The notes beneath the pieces are model-generated. The model did no database searches, had not been told where the DNA came from, and saw only the letters and a list, made by a program, of their open reading frames with translations. A stretch of DNA of 64,000 nt from Salminus brasiliensis. Its lineage: Eukaryota; Chordata; Actinopteri; Characiformes; Bryconidae. Numbering within the stretch: the stretch's first letter is position 1; the number at the start of each line of letters is the position of its first letter. The position numbers were made by a program, and so were the translations under genes. Positions 1 through 21,269 of this stretch are shown here, one piece after another. The stretch covers positions 24,985,709 to 25,049,708 of the forward strand of contig NC_132896.1 of the NCBI RefSeq assembly GCF_030463535.1, read 5' to 3'.

Positions 1-235
1 TGCTGTGCTGGTCTCACTTCACTCTTGTGTCTCATCACACAAGATATCTCATCACACCTTACAAACACTCTCCACCCCATACAAACACTCTCTGGACCCT
101 GCACGTACTTGAACTGTGACCTCTGCTCAGTCACACTGCACCCACCTTCTCCCCATCACACTACACTTGAATTCACATCTTACCCCGTGTCTGTATGTAA
201 ATAGTAATGTAAACACTTCTGTTATATATTAACCT

Positions 236-1080
236 GTACATTGTATGTATGGTTTATGTATAGTGTGTGTATGGTGTATGTATAGTGTGTGTGTATACTG
301 TACGTATGGTGTATGTATAGTGTGTACAGTGTATGTATGGTGTATTTATAGTGTATCTATAGTGTATATAGTGAGTGTATGTATGGTGTGTGTATAGTGT
401 ATGTATAGTGTATGTATGGTGTGTGTATAGTGTATGTATGGTGTATGTATAGCATATGTATAGTGTATGTATAGTGTAAGGTGTGTGTGTATATAGTGAA
501 TGTATAGTGTATGTATGGTGTGTGTATATGGTGAATGTATAGTGTATGTATGGTGTGTGTGTATATGGTGTATATATAGTGTATGTATGGTGTGTGTATA
601 TAGTGAATGTATAGTGTATGTATGGTGTGTGTGTATATGGTGAATGTATAGTGTATGTATGGTGTGTGTATATGGTGTATATATAGTGTATGTATGGTGT
701 GTATGGTGTGTGTATATAGTGAATGTATAGTGTATGTATGGTGTGTGTGTGTATATGGTGTATATATAGTGTATGTATGGTGTGTATGGTGTGTGTATAT
801 AGTGAATGTATAGTGTATGTATGGTGTGTGTGTATATGGTGTATATATAGTGTATGTATGGTGTGTATATAGTGAATGTATAGTGTATGTATGGTGTGTA
901 TGGTGTGTGTATATAGTGAATGTATAGTGTATGTATGGTGTGTGTGTATATGGTGTATATATAGTGTATGTATGGTGTGTATATAGTGAATGTATAGTGT
1001 ATGTATGGTGTGTATGGTGTGTGTATATAGTGAATGTATAGTGTATGTATGGTGTGTATGGTGTGTGTATATAATATATA
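236..1080. repeat. GT-rich minisatellite with higher-order period
   Basis: Tandem array built from variants of GTGAATGTATAGTGTATGTA and TGGTGTGTGTATATA blocks, basic spacing about 35-37 bp. The GTGAA landmark falls at 802, 872, 916, 986 and 1030, giving alternating steps of 70 and 44 bp, so the last part is a 114-bp higher-order unit. The + strand almost lacks C. The long Tyr/Ile/His/Thr-rich open frames read across it are repeat artefacts. Confidence 0.95.
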
Positions 1081-1090
1081 GCTTTTTCCA

Positions 1091-1600
1091 CTCACCTTCA
1101 CACCTGTGTTAATATGATGTGTCAATACACCTTTAATTTGATTTGATTCGATTTAGATTTTTGACTTTTGCTTTGGGTCTTTTACTTTTTTGTTATTTTG
1201 ATACTGTAAAAGATGGAAACAAGCGTCCTGTTGCATAAAACGTTAAAGAAATGTTTCATCTTTAATGTTACGCCTTTTGGAAATCAGGTCAAAATGTACT
1301 TGCTTAGTTTTTCACAGTAACAGAGATTTTGACCAGGTGTGCCCAAATGTTTTGCATGCCTCTGTATCACAAATGCCAGTGATATACAGTATGCATTGGC
1401 ATTCGTGGCCTCACAGAAAAAAAAGGCTTTTTAAAGCCTAGTTTAGATATATGGAGTGCAGAGTGAACAGTACATTTTAAACATTAACAGTGTTTGTGTA
1501 CTATATTAATTAATTTTTTAATGAGGACATTGATGTTTAATGATGAACTAATGAATAAACTGACATAAACTATTATGTGTAATAACCTTTCCCAGACTGA
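1091..1600. other. intergenic, with probable DNA-transposon tail
   Basis: No gene is seen. The stretch around 1215-1366 (a CCTTTTGGAAATCAGGTCAA block, then a GACCAGGTGTGCCCAAATG end) resembles a dispersed fish repeat that I recall as the end of a Tc1-like non-autonomous element. That is recognition from memory and needs a repeat search. The rest holds nothing I can name. Confidence 0.4.
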
Positions 1601-1609
1601 ATAGCTCAC

Positions 1610-8802
<7,193 letters not shown>

Positions 8803-9480
8803 CCTTGCCTTCTTGGTGCTTGTCCATTTGCTTTGTTACCAAAAAGAGTGGGAGCCTGACCCCAGAATCCTCAGCAGTGGTGTCCTGCTGCAACCTCACG
8901 TTGTCCTACCCCAAAGGGAATCGACCTCCAGTGAAATCACAGCGCCGGTCATGCCACCCATGCCCTCCCTCCATTGGAGTGTTCATCTGTAGTTCAGGAT
9001 TCTAGCAAGACTTTCTAAATTCTTTTCATTGAGGCTGAAACACCGGACTATGAGTTCCTGTCTCGCATCCACCTTTTTGTTACAGTACACCGACTGTGTA
9101 GATGACTTGTTACAGTTTAATTTATTGAGGCCTAATTTGTATCAGTGGCAGGAAAAAAGAGGTCTGAAGGTGGCATTGATGCCGGCAGCCTGTTTAAAGA
9201 ATGTTTGTATCTGTGTTTTGTGTTTTGTTTTTTCTTTGGCATAGATTTTCGTCAATGCTGGGGATTGTAGCTCGGGGTCTCTGCAGGCTGGAGCTTCCTT
9301 GACAGAGTCTGTTTGCCATTTTTTTTTTTTCCCTTTTTTTTTTTTTTTTTTAATTTGTATGGCTTTTTTTCCCTGAAATCATTTAGTCACACTTTTCTTA
9401 GGATCCATCTTTTATATATGTTGATTTTCTTTGGTTGGATAATCCATTTCAAATTGTGTTCTTATTAAAGAATTGTGACA
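8803..9480 (+). other. prps1: prps1 3' UTR
   Basis: Follows the TAA at 8800-8802. It contains two T tracts (9319-9330 and 9334-9351) and an ATTAAA poly(A) signal at 9464-9469, so cleavage is expected at about 9485. The end point is inferred from the signal. Confidence 0.65.
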
Positions 9481-9559
9481 ACAAGCAAGGAACTTTGCTT
9501 TGATGGTCTGTGTTAATCATTCAGTTTTGCAGCATTTACAAATATTTGTAGATCTCTGC

Positions 9560-10200
9560 TTATCCAACATTTTTAATGAATCAAGGAAGATTAATAGGGA
9601 GTTTGTCACCCTTTTGCAGCTGTAACTACTACTATTCCGGACAGTGGTGGCTCAGCGGCAAGAGCACTTAGCTATTGATGGCGGGGCTGTGGCTCGGCAA
9701 GCTGCCATTGGTGGGCCAAGCCCTTAACCCTGTCTTCTCCATGGGCGACGTGGCAATGGCTGCCACGCCTCTTGAGCGTGTGTTCTCACAGTCCTCTGTG
9801 TGTGGATTGAAGTTGGAAGCCAAATTTCATTTGTATGTCCAGTGTGCGACACAGAAGCAACAAGGAATTCAAACACCGAGCCCACCAAGCAACTTATACA
9901 ATCGTTCTTTGATCATAATCGAGAAGAAATGTCACGTTTATTTGAGGTCATACCGTCCAGCGCTAGTTGGAACATTGCTGTGAGGATTTGATTGCATTTA
10001 GCAACACAAGCATAAGTGAAGAGGAAACTGGTGATTGAATGGTTAGCTGTGGATCACAAACAGCACCCCAGCTGATTGCTCTGCTCCACAGCCTAATTCT
10101 GAGAGACTATATTTCCCTCCAGCTGGCACAGGGCTTTGGTGACCTTATGCGTACGTGAACGTCCCTGTCCATTGATGGTGCTTTCCTTTAATATCAGGAA
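9560..10200. mobile_element. Tc1-like repeat split by a SINE
   Basis: The left piece (about 9560-9644, GGGAGTTTGTCACCCTTTTGC) and the right piece (about 9950-10165, GGAACATTGCTGTGAGGATTTG, then TTGCATTTAGCAACACAAGC and a CTGCTCCACAGCC block) carry the same block order as the repeat at 6952-7290. Between them lies a SINE, so this is a nested insertion into an older element. Confidence 0.45.
9645..9860 (+). mobile_element. tRNA-derived SINE (copy 2)
   Basis: A tRNA-like head, AGTGGTGGCTCAGCGGCAAG, is followed by the CTCGGCAAGCTGCCATTGG body, a CTCACAGTCCTCTGTGTGTG block and a tail with ATTTCATTTGTATGTCCAG. It belongs to the family at 36358-36632 and has inserted in an older transposon remnant. 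The small open frames across it are not genes. Confidence 0.65.
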
Positions 10201-11100
10201 AATTATAACTCAGAAATGGGTGAGATGCTGTTGGATATACAATGTACCAGTATTTCAGCTATTATTAGTTGGACTTGGTTAGTCAGGAAACTACTTTATT
10301 CTTTAAAATAGACACCAGATGGTTGCCCTCTCACTACCAAGCATGGAACAGTGAGATAAACTCTGAATGAACTCAACAAATATATTACAACTTCTCCAGG
10401 TTTACCTAACATTACCTTGTCTTATTTTCAAGTACAGCCATACAGCTGCAAAAAGAGAACTCTTGGGAATTCTGTATGGATTACTAATGGAATGTGGTCT
10501 GATCATCATCCAATCATAGACGAATACAATCTAACTACACTAATACCACACAGTTGTACAGTTCATGTCCTTCACTGATCAAAATTAATTAACATCCACA
10601 GTGCCGGCTAGAAAAAGTAAGTGAACCTCTGAGTGAAGGACTTCTACAAGAGTTAATAGGTAAGCTCTGTTTTGATTGAATAAATGTAATTGGTGTGGGT
10701 TTCACACATGCTTTGCATTAAATAAAGACACACAAAGCCTGATTGCTGCTATTTATTTTCAAGAAAGATTGATAATGTGAACATTGCTTTGAGGCAACAG
10801 CTTTGACTCCATATACCTGGTCCTTATACCTTATACCTGGTCTTTTTATGCATCTTAAATATCAGGATTATATCTGCATAAGGCCAAACAAATTGTGATG
10901 CCAAACCAAATCCAAGTGTAAACACACCCAAGATCCATTTAAACCAGAGACAAATCCCTTCACTCAAACCACTTCAGGAGTTGATCAGAGATGCATTTGA
11001 ACCACATGTTATAAAAGTGACTCATTCAGCAACCAAAGCTCCTCCCAGTACAACCAAAACACCAGTAATAATCGCTGTGCTGCAGTCAGATTGACTAATC
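10201..11100. other. intergenic, possible DNA-transposon flank
   Basis: No gene is seen. An AGAAAAAGTAAGTGAACCTC block at about 10611 resembles the terminal region of a fish Tc1-like element, and the stretch leads into the transposase remnant at 11105. Assigning it to that element is a guess. Confidence 0.3.
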
Positions 11101-11104
11101 GGAG

Positions 11105-11440
11105 ATGCAATTTACTATGAAGTGTAAATGCATGTGGATAAAATCTTATCAGGATACAATCCAGATACTACAAGACAACGCCCTGATGAGGGCTGTGAAT
11201 GCAAGGCATGCTGGAAATATTGATAAACTAAAACACATTTTTAGGGAGGAATGGTCCAAAAGTCATTATCCATGTTGTGTACATCTTATTTGCAGCTACA
11301 GAAAACATTTGGAGGAGGTGAAAGAGCAAGAGCAAGTGAAAGAGAAGATAATCAGACGGAAATTGCAGGGTCACTTTACAGAAATCGTTGGTTTAATTAG
11401 TGCAACGAAAGGTGAGGCGTATAACGGAATGACCAAATAG
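11105..11440 (+). pseudogene. decayed Tc1/mariner transposase C-terminus
   Basis: A 111-codon open frame whose residues 28-76 keep the spacing of a Tc1 transposase C-terminal end: an Arg-Ala-Val stretch, a NIDKL block, FREEWSK, a Cys, and SYRKHLEEV. In Tc1 proteins this region follows the last catalytic acidic residue. The catalytic DDE core is absent upstream, so nothing functional remains. The tail of the frame (from about residue 76) lies in the segment duplicated at 11968-12281. The match is from family knowledge, not a search. Confidence 0.5.
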
Positions 11441-11605
11441 AAATGTGTGTAAAATCTAATGTAATCTAATCTAAATCTAGTGTTTTAATTGATATTTGAG
11501 ACCACCAGGCAAGTCCCTTAAGAAGTGATGCTGGAAGGGCACACTGCCACAGAGAAGGCCGGTAAGAAAGGTACATGGGTTTAAATCTCTTTCTTTCTCT
11601 TAATG

Positions 11606-11679
<74 letters not shown>

Positions 11680-11750
11680 ATATAAAACAACCCTGCAAAC
11701 TGTATTTCATTTGGTTTGATGGGGCCAGTGATTTAACACATTTGCTTTAG
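11334..11750 (+). repeat. direct duplication, copy A
   Basis: The sequence from AAGTGAAAGAGAAGATAATC through the TTTAACACATTTGCTTTAG block is repeated at 11968-12281 with high identity. The offset is 634 bp at the left end and 615 bp further in. Copy A carries a (AT)34 tract at 11609-11676 where copy B has only a short AT-rich stretch, plus about 19 bp of extra TAATC repeats. Confidence 0.9.
11609..11676. repeat. (AT)34 microsatellite
   Basis: Pure AT dinucleotide run inside duplication copy A. The equivalent place in copy B is short and interrupted, so the run expanded (or collapsed in B) after the duplication. Confidence 0.97.
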
Positions 11751-11967
11751 GCTAGGATTGGCTAGTGGCTTTCAGGGAAAACGCTTGTCAGTAAGATAGG
11801 AACCTCTAGCCAATCCTAAAGCAAATACGGTGTGATCAACTAGCCAATCTTAATCGAGAGGGCGGGTTTTGAGGGGTTTGCCCATATTGGTCGATGCAGT
11901 AACGGCAGCGTCAGAGCGAGGCTGAAGAGAATCACAACACCGGTACATCCAAGATGGGCGAGTAGGG
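11750..11967 (+). promoter_or_regulatory. CCAAT/GC-box rich region, candidate slc25a53 promoter
   Basis: Single-copy stretch between the two duplicated segments. It has four CCAAT cores (ATTGG 11757-11761, CCAAT 11810-11814, CCAAT 11844-11848, ATTGG 11886-11890), a GC box GGCGGG at 11861-11866, and a YY1-like AAGATGGGCG at 11951-11960. CTAGCCAATCCTAAAGCAAA at 11807 is inverted relative to TTTGCTTTAGGCTAGGATTGG at 11741, so the region can fold. It lies about 500-700 bp 5' of the slc25a53 start. The assignment is inferred from position and motifs. Confidence 0.45.
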
Positions 11968-12281
11968 AAGTGAAAGAGAAGATAATCAGACGGAAATTGC
12001 AGGGTCACTTTACAGAAATCGTTGGTTTAATTTGTGCGACGAAAAGTGAGGCGTATAACGGAATGACCAAATAGAAATGTGCGTAAAATCTAATGTGTTT
12101 TAATTGATATTTGAGACCACCAGGCAAGTCCCTTAAGAAGTGATGCTGGAAGGGCACACTGCCACAGAGAAGGACGGAAGGAAAGGTACATGGGTTTAAA
12201 TCTCTTTCTTTTTCTTTATATAAATATAAATCTATAATGCATTTGGTTTGATGGGCCAGTGATTTAACATATTTGCTTTAG
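11968..12281 (+). repeat. direct duplication, copy B
   Basis: Second copy of the 11334-11750 segment, with scattered substitutions (for example GTGCGACGAAAAGTGAGG versus GTGCAACGAAAGGTGAGG in copy A). It lacks the AT expansion. Confidence 0.9.
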
Positions 12282-12459
12282 AAATAATCAAAATATCCAG
12301 CAAAAGGTTTTTAGTTTCCTGTGATCAGGTATGCATGGGTTGTGTGTGTTCTTGTTTGTTGAACCATCCTCATGAACCATCCTCATGAATCATTTAACCA
12401 CATACTGAACAGACACTTATTTTAATCATCTTTCCTTGTGAACCAGTGAGGGAAGAGAG

Positions 12460-13344
12460 ATGGGGCGGAGTCCTGCAGACACTAATAGAGAGCAGGGTCG
12501 AAAGGATGCGGACCCTGCATCCTGGTTCCGCAGCTACATGCATGGTGGGACGTCCAGCCTCATCTCCACTCTGACCACAGTGGTGACTTTCCCCATCTAC
12601 AAGACGGTGTTCCGTCAGCAGCTGCACAGCACCATGGTCCGTGAGGCGGTGGCCCAGCTGAACAAGGAAGGGCCATTGAAGTTGTACCGAGGTGTGGCAC
12701 CACCCCTGCTGATGAGGACCCTCAATGGAACCCTCCTTTTTGGCCTTCAGGATACCTTCCTGCAACATCTGTCCTGGGCTAACCCGACCTTGCCTGGGAG
12801 GGTCCTTCCTGCCTTGGCCGGGCTTGGGACAGGTGTGGTTGAGGCTCTGATTTTTACCCCCTTCGAGCGTGTGCAGAACATACTGCAAAACAGCAACAAT
12901 GACCGCAGTCTGCCCACCCTCAGGAGCATCCTGGTCCGGCTAAGGTCTGAAACCTTGGCTTATGGCTATTACCGATCCTTTCTGCCCATACTCGCCCGTA
13001 ATGCCTTAGGGAACAGCCTTTACTTTGGTCTGAAGGATCCCATGTCCAGTGCCTTAAGGGAGCAGGGCCTTTCCCCCGTAGCATCCTCCTTTTTCTCAGG
13101 TGTGGCCAACTCCATGGTGATTAGTCTGACCCTGTACCCTCTGTCTGTGCTGGTGGCCAACATGCAGGCCCAGGTTGGAGGAGAGAAGCTGGGGCTATGG
13201 TCCAGTGGCCAGAGGCTGTGGAGTGCCAGGCAGCGACGGCTGACCCTACTATACCGCGGAGGCTCGCTGGTCATTCTCCGCTCCTGCATTACCTGGGGCA
13301 TCACCACTGCCATATATGACCAGCTGGCAAGACGACCAAACTGA
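12460..13344 (+). CDS. slc25a53: solute carrier family 25 member 53 (mitochondrial carrier)
   Basis: Six-helix mitochondrial inner-membrane carrier of the SLC25A51/52/53 branch. The substrate of member 53 is not known to me; relatives 51 and 52 import NAD+. The 294-codon frame is uninterrupted, close to the family's roughly 300 aa. Three repeats of about 100 aa are visible: FPIYKTVFRQQ at 44-54, TPFERVQNILQ at 133-143 and YPLSVLVANMQ at 226-236, each starting the loop after an odd-numbered helix. The first and third lack the canonical acidic residue of PxD/ExxK/R, as in the mammalian orthologue; only the second (PFER) keeps it. YRGGSLVILRS near the C-terminus is also conserved. The ATG at 12460 follows a usable acceptor (CTTTCCTTGTGAACCAG, ending 12446), so a non-coding 5' exon is likely. 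The next gene is tmsb1, as SLC25A53 and TMSB15B are neighbours in human. Confidence 0.93.
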   Translation: MGRSPADTNREQGRKDADPASWFRSYMHGGTSSLISTLTTVVTFPIYKTVFRQQLHSTMVREAVAQLNKEGPLKLYRGVAPPLLMRTLNGTLLFGLQDTFLQHLSWANPTLPGRVLPALAGLGTGVVEALIFTPFERVQNILQNSNNDRSLPTLRSILVRLRSETLAYGYYRSFLPILARNALGNSLYFGLKDPMSSALREQGLSPVASSFFSGVANSMVISLTLYPLSVLVANMQAQVGGEKLGLWSSGQRLWSARQRRLTLLYRGGSLVILRSCITWGITTAIYDQLARRPN

Positions 13345-13700
13345 TGGTAACGCTCCTCAACAGTAATGTTATCTGGGTTCAGGGATCAACCTGTGTTGTT
13401 GTATACCAAGTAATATATTTTTTTTTTTTGCAAATGAGTACTGCCCATTTATATTGCTAAAAACTTGACTAATACATCTGTATCACTGTAAAATGCATCA
13501 CTAAATTGTGATGCCTTTGTGAGTATCATCACAAAAATCATTTTCTCAAGAACTAATCATCAGAAATGTACACCCTTGGAAAATATGGTTTACTGTATTG
13601 TTACATGTTTGTACTTCAGGTTAAGGAATACACTCAGGTGTGGAGTATTGGGTATTTGTCTTTTTTTGTTATGTGAAATAAATATGCATGGATGACAAGG
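13345..13700 (+). other. slc25a53: slc25a53 3' UTR
   Basis: Follows the TGA at 13342-13344 and contains an AATAAA poly(A) signal at 13677-13682, so the transcript should end near 13700. The extent is inferred from the signal. Confidence 0.6.
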
Positions 13701-13817
13701 TACTATAATATGGTATTAATAGCCTTAACGGGATTAGTCGAAATGTCTACTATTGCTCCCTTTACCTCAAACATAGTTGAACAGCCTAGGACATGTTTGG
13801 TGTGTTAAAGTCTACTG

Positions 13818-13914
13818 CTTTAGTTTTGCACTGGAGCTACAAGGCTAATGTAGCTAAAACACTTGTCATTAGTTTTAGCCATAGACCTCTTGTATCTCCA
13901 GTGCAAAACTAAAG
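13818..13914. mobile_element. hairpin MITE-like inverted repeat
   Basis: A 26-nt arm at 13818-13843 (CTTTAGTTTTGCACTGGAGC and following) pairs with 13889-13914 with a single mismatch around a 45-nt loop. The loop also holds a smaller inverted GCTAAAAC / GTTTTAGC pair. The structure resembles a palindromic MITE. No coding potential. Confidence 0.75.
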
Positions 13915-15050
13915 ATGTAAACATTAGAAACCAAACACAACTTGGCTGGTAAGCTTCATTTGCAGTAAAGGGGAAAGTGTGTATGTTTTTGGTAAGTTTC
14001 ATTTGTGGCTTTAACATTTTACAGTTTATCGGTAGTGGCTTCCAGTGGACATCAGACAATACCTCTATATCTACCACTGTTCAGTAACTATATGAGTACC
14101 TCAGACTTCATCAGCGGACAAATGCAGTATAAATATCCTAGGTCATATGAATGCAGATATATGTGGATATGTGATGATGAAGCTTTGATTATGTTATAAT
14201 GTTAAACAGAGAAGAACAGAAGAGAACGGCATGTATCTGTACCGTTCTGTATTGTACTGTGTGGCCATTTCATGGTGAATGAACCAAATAGAAATGGTCC
14301 ATAAAGCTTTCTTTTTTACATTAACTTACATTAAAAAGTTACTAACACTTCTCCTCTATAGTTACAAATTTGGAGATACATTTTCTGACAGTGACAGTAT
14401 GCCTTATGACTGATACCCTTATAGTGAAGAGTAACATAGCTTAATTGTTTTCATATGACTTTTAATATTATTAATATCTACTAACCCATTTTGATGCCCT
14501 GTACTATTAACTTCTGTTCTTATTGTGATATGTGTTATATGTATTTGTATTCTCATCCAATGCAGAATTCCATCATTTTATTTCCACTTGTTCTTGTTAT
14601 TTTGCTATAGTTTGTTATTTTACATGGTTATTTATTTTACACAGTTTATGTGTTATGGTGCTCTGAGAATAAATAAATAGAACATTTTAAAATTATTATT
14701 ATTATTATTATTGTTATTATTATTATTGTTGTTGTTGTTGTTGTTGTCTTTATCATATTACCACAGACAAAACGAAACCCCAGTATAGGGGGTATATAGG
14801 GATATAGGTACAGTAGCTCGCCGCATGGTGGTGCTGTTGCTCCGCCGCAATTCACCTGATCCGTCCTCCTAAAATTATAAAAGCACCAAAGCTGTTTCTT
14901 ACATTTTTCTAGACTGATTATGGACTTTTTGTTTACAGTCTGTCTCAGTTGACCGAAACTCCTTCTCCTCCACCGTGCTGCAGGTACAGTACAAATGGAG
15001 GGTTCCTCTTATAGTAGTCCTGCAGTAACAAGAGGAACAGCGAGCTTCCC
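13915..15050. other. intergenic between slc25a53 and tmsb1
   Basis: AT-rich, no gene recognised. It includes a (TTA)n/(TTG)n microsatellite at about 14692-14746. The remainder shows nothing I can assign. Confidence 0.6.
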
Positions 15051-15059
15051 CAATGATCA

Positions 15060-15220
15060 ACTCGGGGGCTTTAGGAGGACCAATGAGAGCGAGCCGCCCT
15101 CCTCCATGTTAGCGCGAGCAGGGCGTGATTTACTATTTAAACCGGCCGTCTTCCGCTGATTACACCACGGCTCCATAAAAAACGCACTTCGGGAAGGACT
15201 CACGGCGAGCACAGTACCAG
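15060..15220 (+). promoter_or_regulatory. tmsb1: tmsb1 promoter and non-coding exon 1
   Basis: Has a CCAAT box (ACCAAT at 15079-15084) and a TATA-like TATTTAAA at 15134-15141. The predicted transcription start is at about 15165-15172. The untranslated exon ends at CAGTACCAG, 15220, with donor GTAAGG at 15221. A TATA-driven promoter with a short untranslated first exon is typical of beta-thymosin genes. Confidence 0.7.
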
Positions 15221-20790
<5,570 letters not shown>

Positions 20791-21265
20791 AACCCATCCG
20801 CCACGGCTCCTGTGTCCTTCTCTTTCTCTCCCTCTCCCACCCTCCCCCCTCCCCACTTTCTTTACCCTCCTCCATTTTAAGAGATTTCACATGATCACCA
20901 CCTTTACCTTCTGCATTTCTGAACCCCGTGTTTAAATCATATCACATCTCCCATGGCGCCACGGGCAAGGAGGCGTACCACTGAAGGGGCGGACGAGAGC
21001 AGTTGTAAAGCCATGCGTAATTGCAGCTATGGATATTATGAAACTTCTTATCTTGCATTCTTGAGAGTGGAGAAAGACGACATGGGAGCAGTTGAGCAGT
21101 CAAGCACAAGCACGATGTGCGTCACTCGTCACTAGCTGAGTAGATCTGCCAACCACGCCCATGTCAGTCTCTGTATCTGGTACCATTCTGGATGAGATGT
21201 TCTATAAATGATGTGTAAAATGATATTTTTGTTTTAAAAAAATAAACAATGTTTTAAAACATGTA
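20791..21265 (+). other. tmsb1: tmsb1 3' UTR
   Basis: Runs from the TGA at 20788-20790 to an AATAAA signal at 21241-21246. The first 90 bases are a C/T-rich tract. No conserved reading frame is seen. Confidence 0.75.
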
Positions 21266-21269
21266 CCTG

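Noticed and set aside
236-1080. Possible CRISPR-like array
   Set aside because: Repeats are contiguous with no unique spacers and the genome is eukaryotic, so it is a minisatellite.
346-1125. Two overlapping open frames of 244-259 codons rich in Tyr, Ile, His and Thr
   Set aside because: They are translations of a tandem repeat lacking stops in several frames, with no start context, splice sites or protein family.
12394-12888. 164-codon frame antisense to slc25a53
   Set aside because: Shadow of the real carrier gene; no family match and no codon logic of its own.
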